64,000 nucleotides of DNA, from NCBI RefSeq assembly GCF_041346945.1, contig NZ_CP166850.1, forward strand, positions 682,001 to 746,000, written 5' to 3'. Positions 8,468 to 17,047 of the stretch are shown here, in pieces. Position 1 is the stretch's first letter. Every line of letters begins with the position of its first letter. Made by a program: the position numbers and the translations under genes. Source of the DNA: Amycolatopsis sp. cg9. GTDB lineage: Bacteria > Actinomycetota > Actinomycetes > Mycobacteriales > Pseudonocardiaceae. The notes under the pieces were generated by a model. It worked only from the letters and a program-made list of their open reading frames with translations. It had not been told where the DNA came from and did not search any database.

Positions 8468-9682
8468 GCTGAGGCGCGCGGCGAGGAACTCCTGCTCGAC
8501 GGCGTTGTCGCTGAGGTCGAGGGCGGCCCGGTAGGCCTCGGCCGCCTCGGCGTCGCGGCCGAGGCGGCGCAGCAGGTCCGCCTTGGTGGCGGGCAGGTAG
8601 CGGTAGCCGGCCAGCCTGCCGCCGGCCTCCAGCCGGGCGACCTCGGCGAGCGCCGCCGCCGGACCGTCCACCATGGACAGCGCCACCGCGCGGTTGAGCG
8701 CCACCACCGGGGACGGCCACAGGCCCAGCAGCACGTCGTAGAGGGTCAGGATCTGCGGCCAGTCCGTCTCGGCGTAGCTCGGCGCCTGCGCGTGCAGCGC
8801 GGCGATCGCGGCCTGGACGCTGAACCGCCCGGGCGGGCCGGTCTTCAGCGCTTCGACGACGAGTCGGTCGGCCTCGGCGATCAGCGCGGTGTCCCAGCGG
8901 GCGCGGTCCTGGTCCGCCAGCCGCAGCAGCCGCCCGGCGGTGTCGGTCCGGGTCACGCGGCGGGCCTGGTGGACCAGCAGCAGCGCCAGCAGCCCGGCGA
9001 CCTCGGTGTCGGCGGGCAGCAGGGCGCGCAGCATCCGCGCCAGGTCGAGGGCCCGCGCGGTCAGCTCGTCGCGGACCAGGTCGGCCCCGGTGGACGCGGT
9101 GTGCCCGGCCGAGAAGAGCAGGTGGACGACGGTCAGCACGACCGACACGCGGGCGGGCAGGTCGGCGGCGGCCGGGACGGCGTACGGGATGCTCGCGGCC
9201 GCGATCTTCTTCTTCGCCCGCGTGATCCGGGCGGCCATGGTCGGCTCCGGCACGAGGAAGGCGTGCGCGATGTCGGCGGTCGCGACCCCGCACACCAGGC
9301 GCAGCGTCAGCGCGATCTGGGCTTCCTGCGCGAGCGCCGGGTGGCAGCAGGTGAACACGAGCCGGAGCCGGTCGTCCGGGATCGGCCCGGCGGGCTCCGG
9401 CGGGCCGGCGGCCTCGGGCTCGACCAGCAGCGGCAGCTTGCGCCGCAGGACCTCCCGGTGCCGGACGCCGTTGAGCGCGACCCGGCGGGCGACCGTGGTC
9501 AGCCACGCGCCGGGCCGGTCCGGGACGCCGTCGCGCGCCCAGCGCTCCAGCGCCCGCAGGTACGCGTCCTGGACGGCTTCTTCGGCCTCGTCGAGGTCGC
9601 GGGTGACCCGCACCGTCGCGGCGAGCACGTAGGCCCACTCGCGGCGGTGCGCCTCGGCGACGGCGTCCGCGGCGGAGGTCAG
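8465..9682 (-). CDS. ECF RNA polymerase sigma factor with long C-terminal extension (ECF42-like)
   Basis: 405 residues if translation starts at the CTG that overlaps the preceding stop (CTGA, 9679-9682). No ATG, GTG or TTG lies near the expected N-terminus; the next in-frame GTG (9628) would remove the start of region 2. Region 2 (ARVTRD-like helix, EEAVQDAYLRALERW) and region 4 (RLVFTCCHPALAQEAQIALTLR, with helix-turn-helix VPEPTMAARITRAKKKI) occupy the first ~170 residues. The remaining ~230 residues form helical repeats ending in a TPR-like pair. That extension, plus a neighbouring DGPF protein, defines the ECF42 group. Anti-sigma factors are generally absent from this group, and none is seen. 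Confidence 0.86.
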   Translation of the reverse strand: MTSAADAVAEAHRREWAYVLAATVRVTRDLDEAEEAVQDAYLRALERWARDGVPDRPGAWLTTVARRVALNGVRHREVLRRKLPLLVEPEAAGPPEPAGPIPDDRLRLVFTCCHPALAQEAQIALTLRLVCGVATADIAHAFLVPEPTMAARITRAKKKIAAASIPYAVPAAADLPARVSVVLTVVHLLFSAGHTASTGADLVRDELTARALDLARMLRALLPADTEVAGLLALLLVHQARRVTRTDTAGRLLRLADQDRARWDTALIAEADRLVVEALKTGPPGRFSVQAAIAALHAQAPSYAETDWPQILTLYDVLLGLWPSPVVALNRAVALSMVDGPAAALAEVARLEAGGRLAGYRYLPATKADLLRRLGRDAEAAEAYRAALDLSDNAVEQEFLAARLS

Positions 9683-10017
9683 TCCGGCACCACCTGGAAG
9701 TCGATCAGCGGCCGGACCTCGACGCCGCCCTCGACGACCGGGGTCAGCTTCGCGCAGGCGAGCGCGTGGTCGAGGTCGCGGGCTTCGAGCAGGTAAACCC
9801 CGGCCAGCACCTCCTTGGTCTCCACGAACGGCCCGTCGGTGACGAGGTCGCCGCGGATTGCGGTGGCGGTCTCGTTGGGCCGCAGCGCCAGGCCGGCGGT
9901 CACCTTCCCGCCCAGTTCGCCGATCCGGTCCGGCAGTCCCAGGTGCCGGTCCATGATCTCCTTCGGCAGGTCTTCGGCGGGCACCCGCTCGTAGATCAGC
10001 ACCGCGTACTGCGCCAT
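9679..10017 (-). CDS. YCII/DGPF-domain protein
   Basis: 112 residues from ATG 10017. A ferredoxin-like YCII domain starting MAQYAVLIYE and carrying the DGPF signature as TDGPFVETKEVLAGVYLLEA. DGPF proteins are the typical genomic partners, and sometimes targets, of ECF42 sigma factors; their biochemical role is not established. The stop overlaps the likely CTG start of the sigma gene, so the two are probably translationally coupled. A TGTCGA element lies 56 bases upstream. Confidence 0.88.
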   Translation of the reverse strand: MAQYAVLIYERVPAEDLPKEIMDRHLGLPDRIGELGGKVTAGLALRPNETATAIRGDLVTDGPFVETKEVLAGVYLLEARDLDHALACAKLTPVVEGGVEVRPLIDFQVVPD

Positions 10018-10072
10018 GTCCGTTCCTCTCGTCGTGGTCCTTTCCTACCCCGTCACGCGAGAGGCGGCGAAA

Positions 10073-10078
10073 TCGACA
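10073..10078 (-). promoter_or_regulatory. TGTCGA, candidate ECF42-type -35 element
   Basis: TGTCGA on the minus strand, 56 bases upstream of the DGPF start, followed after 15-16 bases by CGTGAC as a possible -10. TGTCGA matches the -35 consensus known to me for ECF42 promoters, which suggests autoregulation. Confidence 0.5.
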
Positions 10079-10080
10079 AC

Positions 10081-11418
10081 TCAGAACAACGGACGTCCGG
10101 AGTTCTTCGCGGCGACGTACGCCTGCCAGTCGGTGGTGGCCTGGTCGGCGTAGCTCGTCGCGAAGGCCCGGGTCTCGGCCTGCAGCCCGGGCACCGACGC
10201 GATCGCGCCGTCGATGGCCGCGTCCGCCGAGTAAGCGAGTCCGGTGCCGGGAATGTCCTGGTCGGCGCGGGAGTGCGCGGCGGCGAGCAGACGGCCGACG
10301 TCGCGCACGGTGTCGTCCCAGATCGCTGACGACGTCAGGTCGCCGATTTCCAGGTCTTCGGCGAACGGCGACTTCTCCTTCACCAGCACCGGGGTGCTCC
10401 CGACGCTCGCCCAGCCGGCCAGCGAGTCGGACTGGTTCGCGAGCCACCGCAGCGCCAGCGCCGGGCGCTGCCCGCCGGTCAGCGTCGTGGCGTTCGGCGC
10501 GAGCTGCTTCGGGCCTGGGTCGACCGCCTGCTTGAGCTCCAGGATCCGGTCGTCGGACGCCGAGGTCGTGTCGCCCTCGACGAGCACGTACCAGCGGAAC
10601 CGGCCGAGGCTGCCGGTGCCCGCGCCGGTCCGCCGCCGCACGTCCTTCACGACGGCTTCGGACGCCTTGAGCGGCTTGCCCGCCGTGGTCCGGTAGGCGG
10701 CGACGGCGTCGGCGACCTGCGTGCGGGTCGTCGCGGACACGGTCTGCAGCTCGGGGTCGGCCTTGAAGTGGCCGCCGGTGGTCCACTTCGCGACGAGGTC
10801 GGCCCGCTTGTCCGCCGCGGCGGCATCGATCAGGTCGCTGACGAGGTCGGAGGTGCTGCCCGCGGTCAGCCGCCAGCTCGCTTCTTCGCCGGTCCCGTGG
10901 AACTTCCCGATCCACTGGGCGTATTCGGCGACGAACGTGTCGACGTCGGTCGCGATCTGGCTCGCACTGCGGCCGTCCTCGCGCCCGGCGAGCACGATCG
11001 AAACGGCTTCGCGGCGCAGCTCCCACGTCCACGAACCGCGCCAGGCGTCGTCGGTGTCGGTGAGCGCGAACTGCTCTTCGTTGTCGGCCCCGCGGTCGGC
11101 GCCGGTGTTCTCGAGGTGGGCGTCGCCGGTCAGCCAGACGTCGCCGCCCGCGGTGGCGTACGCGGACGGCGGCAGCTCCCCGAGATCCCGGTAGTACAGC
11201 GGCGAAGTCCCGCGGAAGAACGCCCACGCGCCCGACGCGAGCGTCTGCGTCCGCAGCGCCAGCTCGTCGTCGGTCGCGCCGGCGTTCAGCACGTGCAGCG
11301 CGTGGTCGCGGTCGTACACCACCGCGACCGGGTCCCGGGCGAGCCCGGCCGCCTCCCCGGGCGCGGCGGTGGCGAGCAGCGTGACCACGACCAGGGTCCC
11401 CACAGTGGTTCGGCGCAT
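10081..11418 (-). CDS. DUF2252 family protein with signal peptide
   Basis: 445 residues from ATG 11418; a longer frame to 11493 adds only a basic, unconserved stretch. Residues 1-25 form a signal peptide (RTTVGTLVVVTLLATAAPGEA). The DUF2252 signature WLTGDAHLENTG is clear, as are an AFFRGTSPLYYRDL segment and a VGRLLAAAHSRAD helix. DUF2252 proteins resemble aminoglycoside-kinase folds but have no established reaction. Export of this one is unusual for a kinase-like fold, since ATP is absent outside. It follows the DUF6801 gene by 34 bases and may share its transcript. Confidence 0.78.
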   Translation of the reverse strand: MRRTTVGTLVVVTLLATAAPGEAAGLARDPVAVVYDRDHALHVLNAGATDDELALRTQTLASGAWAFFRGTSPLYYRDLGELPPSAYATAGGDVWLTGDAHLENTGADRGADNEEQFALTDTDDAWRGSWTWELRREAVSIVLAGREDGRSASQIATDVDTFVAEYAQWIGKFHGTGEEASWRLTAGSTSDLVSDLIDAAAADKRADLVAKWTTGGHFKADPELQTVSATTRTQVADAVAAYRTTAGKPLKASEAVVKDVRRRTGAGTGSLGRFRWYVLVEGDTTSASDDRILELKQAVDPGPKQLAPNATTLTGGQRPALALRWLANQSDSLAGWASVGSTPVLVKEKSPFAEDLEIGDLTSSAIWDDTVRDVGRLLAAAHSRADQDIPGTGLAYSADAAIDGAIASVPGLQAETRAFATSYADQATTDWQAYVAAKNSGRPLF

Positions 11419-11452
11419 CCGACCACAGTTACCGGGTCGAGGTGAACCCCGG

Positions 11453-12508
11453 TCAGCGCGCGGCCAAAGTGACGGCGAACGTGTTGCCGTCACTTTGGAC
11501 CAGCGAACTCAGGTACGCCGTGAACGTCCCGCAGCCGGTCAGCGCCGGGATCGCGTAGCTGCCGGCCAGTGGACCGCCGGCAGCCAGGGTGAACCCGGTA
11601 CCGGTGCGCAGGTCGACCGGGATCGCCGCACCCGCCCGGCAACCCGCGTCGGCGACCGGCAAGCCGAAGAGCGTCACCTGCGGGAGTGTCAGAGCCAGCC
11701 GGGAATGCGCCACGAAGCCGTCGCCTGCCACCTCGCCGGTCTGCGGGCCGTCCGGGCTGAACTGCAGGTCGGCCGTCCCGGGCACGAACCCGAAGACCTT
11801 GAACTCCGCCCGCGTCCGGTCGAACGCCGGCGTGAACCCGGTGAACGAGCCGGTGAGCGGCGCGACCGCGCCCAGCGCCTTCACCGTCGTCGTGCCGGTG
11901 ACCCGGTAGTCGCGCGAAGCCGGGCTGCCGAGGTCGAAGCTCAGCAGCACCGGGTCCTGGCCGGCGTCGAGCGTGCAGTCCGAGGTGAACGAGCCGAGCC
12001 CGGTGAACGAGCCGTCGGCCTTCTTCGGCGTCAGGCGGGTGCTGAAGCCGCCGATGGTCAGCGCCGTCTTGCCCGCGTTCGGCAGCTGCACCGGCGGGAC
12101 CGAGCCCGCCGCCGCCGTGGTGAACGGCCCCGACGCCGGGACCGCCGTCTTCGCCACCGTCAGCGGCAGGGCGAGCGGCAGCGTCAGCGGGCCGTTGGTC
12201 AGCGTCACCCCTGCGGACGCCGTCCCTTCGATGCTCGCCGCGCCGACCAGGGCCAGGCCGCGGGTGGACTTGTCGGGCACGGTCACCGAGACCGCGAGGT
12301 CCGACGTGGTGAACGTGCCGCCGGGCGCGGACGGCACGTCGAACGACGCCTTGATCTCGACGTCCAGCTTCTGCAGCCCGATCAACGGGAACGGGCAGGT
12401 GTAGCTCAGCTTCTTGGTGATCGGCGTCGACGCGTGCGCGGGCACGGCCGCGAGCGGCAGCACCAGGCAGGCGAGGGCCGCCGCGAGCGTCGACCGGGCG
12501 TTCGGCAC
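11453..12508 (-). CDS. Secreted DUF6801-type two-domain protein
   Basis: 351 residues from GTG 12508, chosen because AAGGGA lies 6 bases upstream; ATG 12529 is an alternative without a good site. Signal peptide to about residue 26 (PAHA). The first domain begins KKLSYTCPFPLIGLQKLDV, the pattern of DUF6801, with an internal SDCTLDAGQDP. The second domain ends IPALTGCGTFTAYLSSLV then SDGNTFAVTLAAR. The paired Cys residues fit an exported beta-sandwich protein. It lies 65 bases downstream of a paralogue and shares its architecture but lacks the Pro-rich linker. Function unknown; a wall-surface role is my inference. Confidence 0.75.
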   Translation of the reverse strand: MPNARSTLAAALACLVLPLAAVPAHASTPITKKLSYTCPFPLIGLQKLDVEIKASFDVPSAPGGTFTTSDLAVSVTVPDKSTRGLALVGAASIEGTASAGVTLTNGPLTLPLALPLTVAKTAVPASGPFTTAAAGSVPPVQLPNAGKTALTIGGFSTRLTPKKADGSFTGLGSFTSDCTLDAGQDPVLLSFDLGSPASRDYRVTGTTTVKALGAVAPLTGSFTGFTPAFDRTRAEFKVFGFVPGTADLQFSPDGPQTGEVAGDGFVAHSRLALTLPQVTLFGLPVADAGCRAGAAIPVDLRTGTGFTLAAGGPLAGSYAIPALTGCGTFTAYLSSLVQSDGNTFAVTLAAR

Positions 12509-12573
12509 GGGATTTCCCTTCGAGGGCATGGCACCGGCCCCCGCCGCGGCGCGACGGGGGCCGGTAGTCCGGG

Positions 12574-13806
12574 TCACTTCTTGGCGAGCACCAGGTCCAG
12601 CGAGTTGCCGTCGCTCTTGGCGAACGCGCTGATGTAGTCGTTGAACGCACCGCAGTTCTGCAGCGCCGACAGCGAGTAGGTGCCCGACAGCTTGCCGCCC
12701 TTGAGCAGGTCGAAGTCGGGACCGGTGGTCATCTCGCTGGTCGAGGGGGTGACCGTGCCGCACTTCGGGTCGCTGCTGATCGGGAAGCCGAACAGGTTCA
12801 CCTGCGTGAGGAACGTGTCGAACTTGATGTGCGCCTTGAAGCCGGTGCCCACGAGCTCACCGGTCTGCGGGCCGTTCTGCACGACCTTGACGTCCGAGCT
12901 GCCCGGCAGGAAGCCGAGGAGCTTGAAGTCGGTGTGCGTCGGGTCCAGCGCCAGGTTGCCGACGAACGTCTTGGCCGACAGGTTCACGTCGGCGTCGAAC
13001 GAGCCCTTGATCGGCGCGGTGCTGCCGAGGGACTTCAGCGCGGTCTGGCCGGTGATGCCGAAGGAGTACTTGATGCCACCGCCCGGCGGGGTCGTGGTGG
13101 GCGGGGTGGTCACCGGCGGCGTGGTGGTCGGGGGTGTCGTCACCGGCGGCGTGGTGGTGGGCGGGGTGGTCGTCCCGCCACCGTTGATGGTGATGGTGAT
13201 GGTGGCCAGGGTGTTGTTCTGGCCGGCGTCCTGGGTGCAGGGCGCGTCGATGGTGCCGTCCGGCGTGATGCCGGTGACCGAGCCGTCCGCCTTGCGCGGG
13301 GTGACCTTGAGCTGCAGGTCGCCCACGGTGATCTTCGCCTGGCCGGGCTGGGTGAACGTCAGCGACGGCGTCTTGCCCGACGCGTTGATGTTCAGCTCAC
13401 CGGAAGCCGGGATGTTCGTCTTGTCCAGCGTGATCGGGACGTTCACCGGCAGGTTGAGGCTCGGCGCGGCGACGGTCGCGGCCGCCGTCGCGGTGCCCTC
13501 GATCGTCGTGGCACCGATCAGGCTGAGGCCGGCGACGGTGTCCGCGTTGATCGTGGACACGGCCTTGATGTCGAAGGCGCCGGTCGGCTGGCCGGTGTTG
13601 ACGGTGGTCGGCAGATCGGTGTTGATCACCACCTTCAACGACTGCGAACCCACCAGCGGGAGGGTGCAGTGGTAGTTCAGCGTCAGCGAGATCGGGTCGG
13701 CGGCGCTGGTCTGCGCCCCGACGAGGAGAGCGGTGGCGACGAGCCCCACCGCGCCCGCGGCCGCGGCGGCCGCGACCGTCTTCTTCTTGCCTCTTGGGTG
13801 AGTCAC
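12574..13806 (-). CDS. Secreted DUF6801-type protein with Pro/Thr linker
   Basis: 410 residues from GTG 13806, with GGAAGGA 6 bases upstream. Signal peptide ending near QTSAA. N-terminal DUF6801 domain (LTLNYHCTLPLVGSQSL) to about residue 200. A linker of alternating TTTPP and VTTPP units (about 13075-13175) joins it to a C-terminal domain ending LSALQNCGAFNDYISAF and a Lys-Lys tail. The linker resembles the spacers of wall-spanning proteins. Paralogues lie at 11453-12508 and 38177-39742, and the first gene of the mce operon shares the C-terminal module. Confidence 0.78.
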   Translation of the reverse strand: MTHPRGKKKTVAAAAAAGAVGLVATALLVGAQTSAADPISLTLNYHCTLPLVGSQSLKVVINTDLPTTVNTGQPTGAFDIKAVSTINADTVAGLSLIGATTIEGTATAAATVAAPSLNLPVNVPITLDKTNIPASGELNINASGKTPSLTFTQPGQAKITVGDLQLKVTPRKADGSVTGITPDGTIDAPCTQDAGQNNTLATITITINGGGTTTPPTTTPPVTTPPTTTPPVTTPPTTTPPGGGIKYSFGITGQTALKSLGSTAPIKGSFDADVNLSAKTFVGNLALDPTHTDFKLLGFLPGSSDVKVVQNGPQTGELVGTGFKAHIKFDTFLTQVNLFGFPISSDPKCGTVTPSTSEMTTGPDFDLLKGGKLSGTYSLSALQNCGAFNDYISAFAKSDGNSLDLVLAKK

Positions 13807-14126
13807 GATGGTCCTTCCGTGTATCAACAGTGATACGAAACGGCGCGCGTTTTCCCCGTAAATCGCTACCGGAGAGTAAGCTAACGAGCGCGGATGGCGC
13901 CGATCAAGAGCTTTACCGGAAAACGTCGCGACGCACCGGCAAATTGTCACACCGGCACGCCATCACGCACGAGTTCCTAGCAGCCCGGGGAAGGTTTCCC
14001 CAGCACAGCGCGGTCGCCGAACCGCTGACGCGCGTGACAACTCCCCGGCGCGGAATGTTGACGCACGTGCCAACCGGTCATTCTCTCCTTGCTCGCGCAC
14101 AACCGCGCCGCGTAGCTTCGAAACCC
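13807..14126. other. Divergent intergenic region between DUF6801 and lipoprotein genes
   Basis: 320 bases without a credible gene. It is less GC-rich than its surroundings and must hold promoters for both directions. A small hairpin GGGGAA/TTCCCC lies at 13987-14001, and a candidate promoter for the lipoprotein is listed separately. Confidence 0.6.
14089..14118 (+). promoter_or_regulatory. Candidate promoter, TTGCTC - 18 bp - TAGCTT
   Basis: TTGCTC (14089-14094) and TAGCTT (14113-14118) are separated by 18 bases and end 8 bases before ATG 14127, giving a near-leaderless start. A similar pair, TTGCTC-18-TACCTT, precedes the ABC exporter gene. Confidence 0.45.
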
Positions 14127-14690
14127 ATGAAAAGAATGCACAGCGCGGTGCTCGCAATGGCGGCGACCGCACTTCTGTCGTGCGCTGCCTGTGGCTCCGA
14201 CGCCCCCGCCGACCCCGGCCGCCACGCCGACCCGGCGGCACTCGCCTGGGTCGACAAGGTGTGCACCGGGGTGGCCGCGGGTTCGGCGAAGCTGGCCCAG
14301 CCGCCCGCCGTCGACAACGCCGACCCGGTGAAGACCCGGGACGCGATGGTCGACTTCCTGGGCAGGCTCGGCTCCGCCCTCGACGACATGGCGGGCGGCA
14401 TCCACGGGGCCGGCGTCCCGCCCGTCCCGGATGGACAGTCCGCAGTGGACAAAGCCACCGGCAACCTCACCGCGACCAAGACCAAGGTCGGTGAGACGAA
14501 GACCAAGATGGAGCAGGCGAAGGTCACCGACGACGCCAGCCTGCGGCAGGTCATCGCCGACGCCGACGCCACCATGGGGCAGCTCGCCGACCCGGAGGGC
14601 CCGATCAAGGACCTCAAGGCGAACCCGGAACTGGACCTGGCGTTCAGCGAGTCCGCGACCTGCAAGCGCGTCTACGGGAGCGGCGCGTGA
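14127..14690 (+). CDS. Putative lipoprotein, function unknown
   Basis: 187 residues from ATG 14127. The N-terminus MKRMHSAVLAMAATALLSCAACGSD looks like a lipoprotein signal, with Cys 21 or 18 as the modified residue; the lipobox is not canonical. The mature part is a helical, charged domain with conserved-looking AWVDKVCTG at the start and a late ATCKRVYG, so a Cys pair may form a disulphide. This layout recurs in small actinobacterial lipoproteins of unknown role. The stop overlaps the lipase GTG (GTGA, 14687-14690), so the two are coupled. Confidence 0.65.
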   Translation: MKRMHSAVLAMAATALLSCAACGSDAPADPGRHADPAALAWVDKVCTGVAAGSAKLAQPPAVDNADPVKTRDAMVDFLGRLGSALDDMAGGIHGAGVPPVPDGQSAVDKATGNLTATKTKVGETKTKMEQAKVTDDASLRQVIADADATMGQLADPEGPIKDLKANPELDLAFSESATCKRVYGSGA

Positions 14691-15877
14691 CCGCCCGCCG
14701 CGTGCTCGCCGCGCTGGTGGCGCTGGTCTTCGCGACGGCGCTCGCCCCCGCGGCTTCGGCGGCGCCCGCGGCCGGGACCGGCCCGTTCGATGACTCGTTC
14801 TACACGCCGCCGTCCCCGCTGCCCGCGGGCAAGCCGGGCGACGTGCTCCGCTGGCGGCCGTCGAACGCGGGCCCGCGCAAGGCATCCGTCGACGCGTGGC
14901 AGGTGATGTACCTGTCGACCGACGCGCTCGGGCGGCCCGACGCGGTCACCGGCACCGTGCTGGTGCCGAAGACCGCGAACCTGGCCACCGCCCCGATCGT
15001 CTCGTTCGACCCGGGCACGCACGGGCCCGCGTTCGCCTGCACGCCGTCGAAGATGATCGACATCGGCGCGTTCTACGAACAGCCCGGCCTCGACGACCTG
15101 CTCGACGCGGGGTACGCCGTGTCGGTCCCGGACTACGAGGGCTACCAGAGCACGCCGAAGACGACCTACGTCGTGGGCCGCTCCGAAGGCCCGGCGGTGA
15201 TCGACGGGGTCCGCGCGGCCCAGCGGCTCACCGCGGCCGGGCTGTCTTCGACGTCGAAGGTGGTGTTCCGCGGCTACTCCCAGGGCGGCGGCGCCGCGGC
15301 GTGGGCCGGGGAGCTGCAGCCGACGTACGCGCCGGAGCTGAACCTCGTCGGGATCGCGGCCGGCGGCGTGCCCGCCGACCTGGTCCAGGTGACGCTGCAG
15401 CTGGACGGCAAGTTCGGGTTCGGCGTGTTCGCCTACGCACTGGCCGGGCTCGACCAGGCCTACCCCGAACTGCAGCTCGACTCGTTCCTCAGCGACAACG
15501 GCCGCGCGAAGCTCGCCGAAATGAAGCAGAGCGCGTGCACGTTCGAGCTGCTCACGACGTACGCGAACCAGAAGATCGCGGACTACACGACCGGCCCGGG
15601 CTACATCAAGCCCGCGTGGGTGGCCCGGCTGAACGAGAACAAGCTCGGCGGCACCCCGCCGAAGGTGCCGGTGTTCCAGTACCACGGCACCGGCGACCAG
15701 CTGGTGCAGTTCGCGCAGGCCGACGCGCTGCACAAGGCGTACTGCGCGGCCGGTGTCCAGGAGACGTGGCAGACCTACGACACCGACCACATCACGCTGG
15801 TCTACACCGGCAACGCCGACGTCCTGGCCTTCGTCAAGGACCGGATCGCCGGGAAACCGGCGAGCTCGAACTGCTGA
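14687..15877 (+). CDS. Secreted triacylglycerol lipase (LIP family, PF03583)
   Basis: 396 residues from a GTG overlapping the lipoprotein stop. Signal peptide to about residue 26 (ASAAPA). Alpha/beta hydrolase of the secretory lipase type: nucleophile Ser in FRGYSQGGGAA, Asp in HGTGDQLV and His in TDHITLV near the C-terminus. The N-terminal PAGKPGDVLRWRP is characteristic of the family. It should hydrolyse esters or lipids outside the cell. The stop is immediately followed by the stop of the convergent gene (15878), leaving no intergenic base. Confidence 0.88.
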   Translation: MTARRVLAALVALVFATALAPAASAAPAAGTGPFDDSFYTPPSPLPAGKPGDVLRWRPSNAGPRKASVDAWQVMYLSTDALGRPDAVTGTVLVPKTANLATAPIVSFDPGTHGPAFACTPSKMIDIGAFYEQPGLDDLLDAGYAVSVPDYEGYQSTPKTTYVVGRSEGPAVIDGVRAAQRLTAAGLSSTSKVVFRGYSQGGGAAAWAGELQPTYAPELNLVGIAAGGVPADLVQVTLQLDGKFGFGVFAYALAGLDQAYPELQLDSFLSDNGRAKLAEMKQSACTFELLTTYANQKIADYTTGPGYIKPAWVARLNENKLGGTPPKVPVFQYHGTGDQLVQFAQADALHKAYCAAGVQETWQTYDTDHITLVYTGNADVLAFVKDRIAGKPASSNC

Positions 15878-16474
15878 TCAGCGGTTCCGCCCGCCGTGCG
15901 GGCGCTGCTGCCACGAGCTGATCACCGAGCTGACGTACTCGCGCCACTGGTCCTGCGGCGGCGTCGACGACGCCGTCGCGGGGCCCGCGGGCTTGCGGCC
16001 CGCGACGGCGGGCGCGCTCGTCGGCCGGACCGGGGAGTCGTGCACCTCCGCGGTGAGCGGGGGCGGCGCCGCGGACGCGCTCATCGTTTCCACCGCCTCG
16101 CTGGAGGTCGGCGGCGGGACGGTGGCGGAGGCACCGGGCGGCGGCACGGCCGTCCCGCCGACCTGGTGCGGCTGGAGCAGCACGACGGCGGCCAGCCCGA
16201 GCGCGACCACGCCGCCCGCGGCGAGGATGAACGGCTTCGTCCGGCGTGAGGTGTCGGCCGGCGGCGCCTCCTGCGGGCGCTCGTCGCCGGGCTCCGGCGC
16301 CGCCAGTTCGGCGTCGAGGATGGCGAGCGGATCGGGCTTGGGCTCCGGTTCGGGCGCGGGTTCCGCGGCGAGCTTCGCGTCGAGTTCACCGCGGATCACC
16401 AGCGGCCTCGTCTGCGAGAGGTTCACCAGTTCGGCGACCGAGGGCAGCTCGCTCCCCTCGCCCTTGCGTGCCAT
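15878..16474 (-). CDS. Single-pass membrane protein with Pro/Ala-rich exterior, function unknown
   Basis: 198 residues from ATG 16474. A cytoplasmic, acidic N-terminal part (about 80 residues, EPAPEPEPKPDP repeats) leads to one transmembrane helix near residues 80-100 (FILAAGGVVALGLAAVVLL). A Pro/Ser/Thr-rich external tail ends in DQWREYVSSVISSWQQR. The N-terminal ELPSVAELVNLSQTRPL could bind a cytoplasmic partner. No catalytic motif is seen. Confidence 0.6.
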   Translation of the reverse strand: MARKGEGSELPSVAELVNLSQTRPLVIRGELDAKLAAEPAPEPEPKPDPLAILDAELAAPEPGDERPQEAPPADTSRRTKPFILAAGGVVALGLAAVVLLQPHQVGGTAVPPPGASATVPPPTSSEAVETMSASAAPPPLTAEVHDSPVRPTSAPAVAGRKPAGPATASSTPPQDQWREYVSSVISSWQQRPHGGRNR

Positions 16475-16513
16475 CGAAAGACCTCCACCCTGTCGGCGTC
16501 ACCTGGAGGAACC

Positions 16514-17047
16514 ATGCCCGAGCCGCGAGAGCTGCTCCGCTTCGCCGTCGTCGGCTCGGCCGCGTACGGGGTCACCCTACTGGGCGACTACAGCCTGAAG
16601 CTCACCGTGTTCCGGGAGAAGCCGGTGACGGCCCTCGCGATCGCCACGATCGCCTCGACGGCGTTCGCGTACCTGCTGTCCCGGCGCTGGTCGTTCGCGG
16701 GCCGGGGCGGGCACCGGCGGCTGCGCGAGGCGACGCTGTTCTTCGCGGTCAACGCGGGTGCGGTGGCGGTGAACCTGGTGCCGCCGCTGGTGTCGCGGTA
16801 CGTGCTGCTCCTGTCGGTCCCGCACGTGGGTTTCGCGGCGCAGGAGATCGCGGACTTCGTCGCGGGGATGGTGCTGGGCACGGTGGCCGGGACGGCGTTC
16901 CGCTGGTACGGCTACCGCCGGTGGGTGTTCCCGCGGTCAGCGCCACCAGTTGGCGTCCCCCAGGCCGGTGAACCCGAGCTTGTCGTAGAGCGGTTTCCCG
17001 GCCCGGGCCGCGGTCAGCGTGACGGGGCGGTCCTCGAAGTGCCGTAG
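16514..17047 (+). CDS. GtrA-family membrane protein
   Basis: 177 residues from ATG 16514, with GGAGGA upstream. Four hydrophobic segments with the GtrA pattern: LLRFAVVGSAAYGVTLL at the start, YLLSRRWSFAGR in the middle and FRWYGYRRWVF at the end of the fourth helix. GtrA proteins are thought to move or help flip polyprenyl-linked sugars for wall polysaccharides. The last ~35 residues after RRWVFP are not conserved and overlap the 3' end of the convergent GNAT gene by 111 bases, which may mean a recent loss of the original stop. Confidence 0.82.
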   Translation: MPEPRELLRFAVVGSAAYGVTLLGDYSLKLTVFREKPVTALAIATIASTAFAYLLSRRWSFAGRGGHRRLREATLFFAVNAGAVAVNLVPPLVSRYVLLLSVPHVGFAAQEIADFVAGMVLGTVAGTAFRWYGYRRWVFPRSAPPVGVPQAGEPELVVERFPGPGRGQRDGAVLEVP

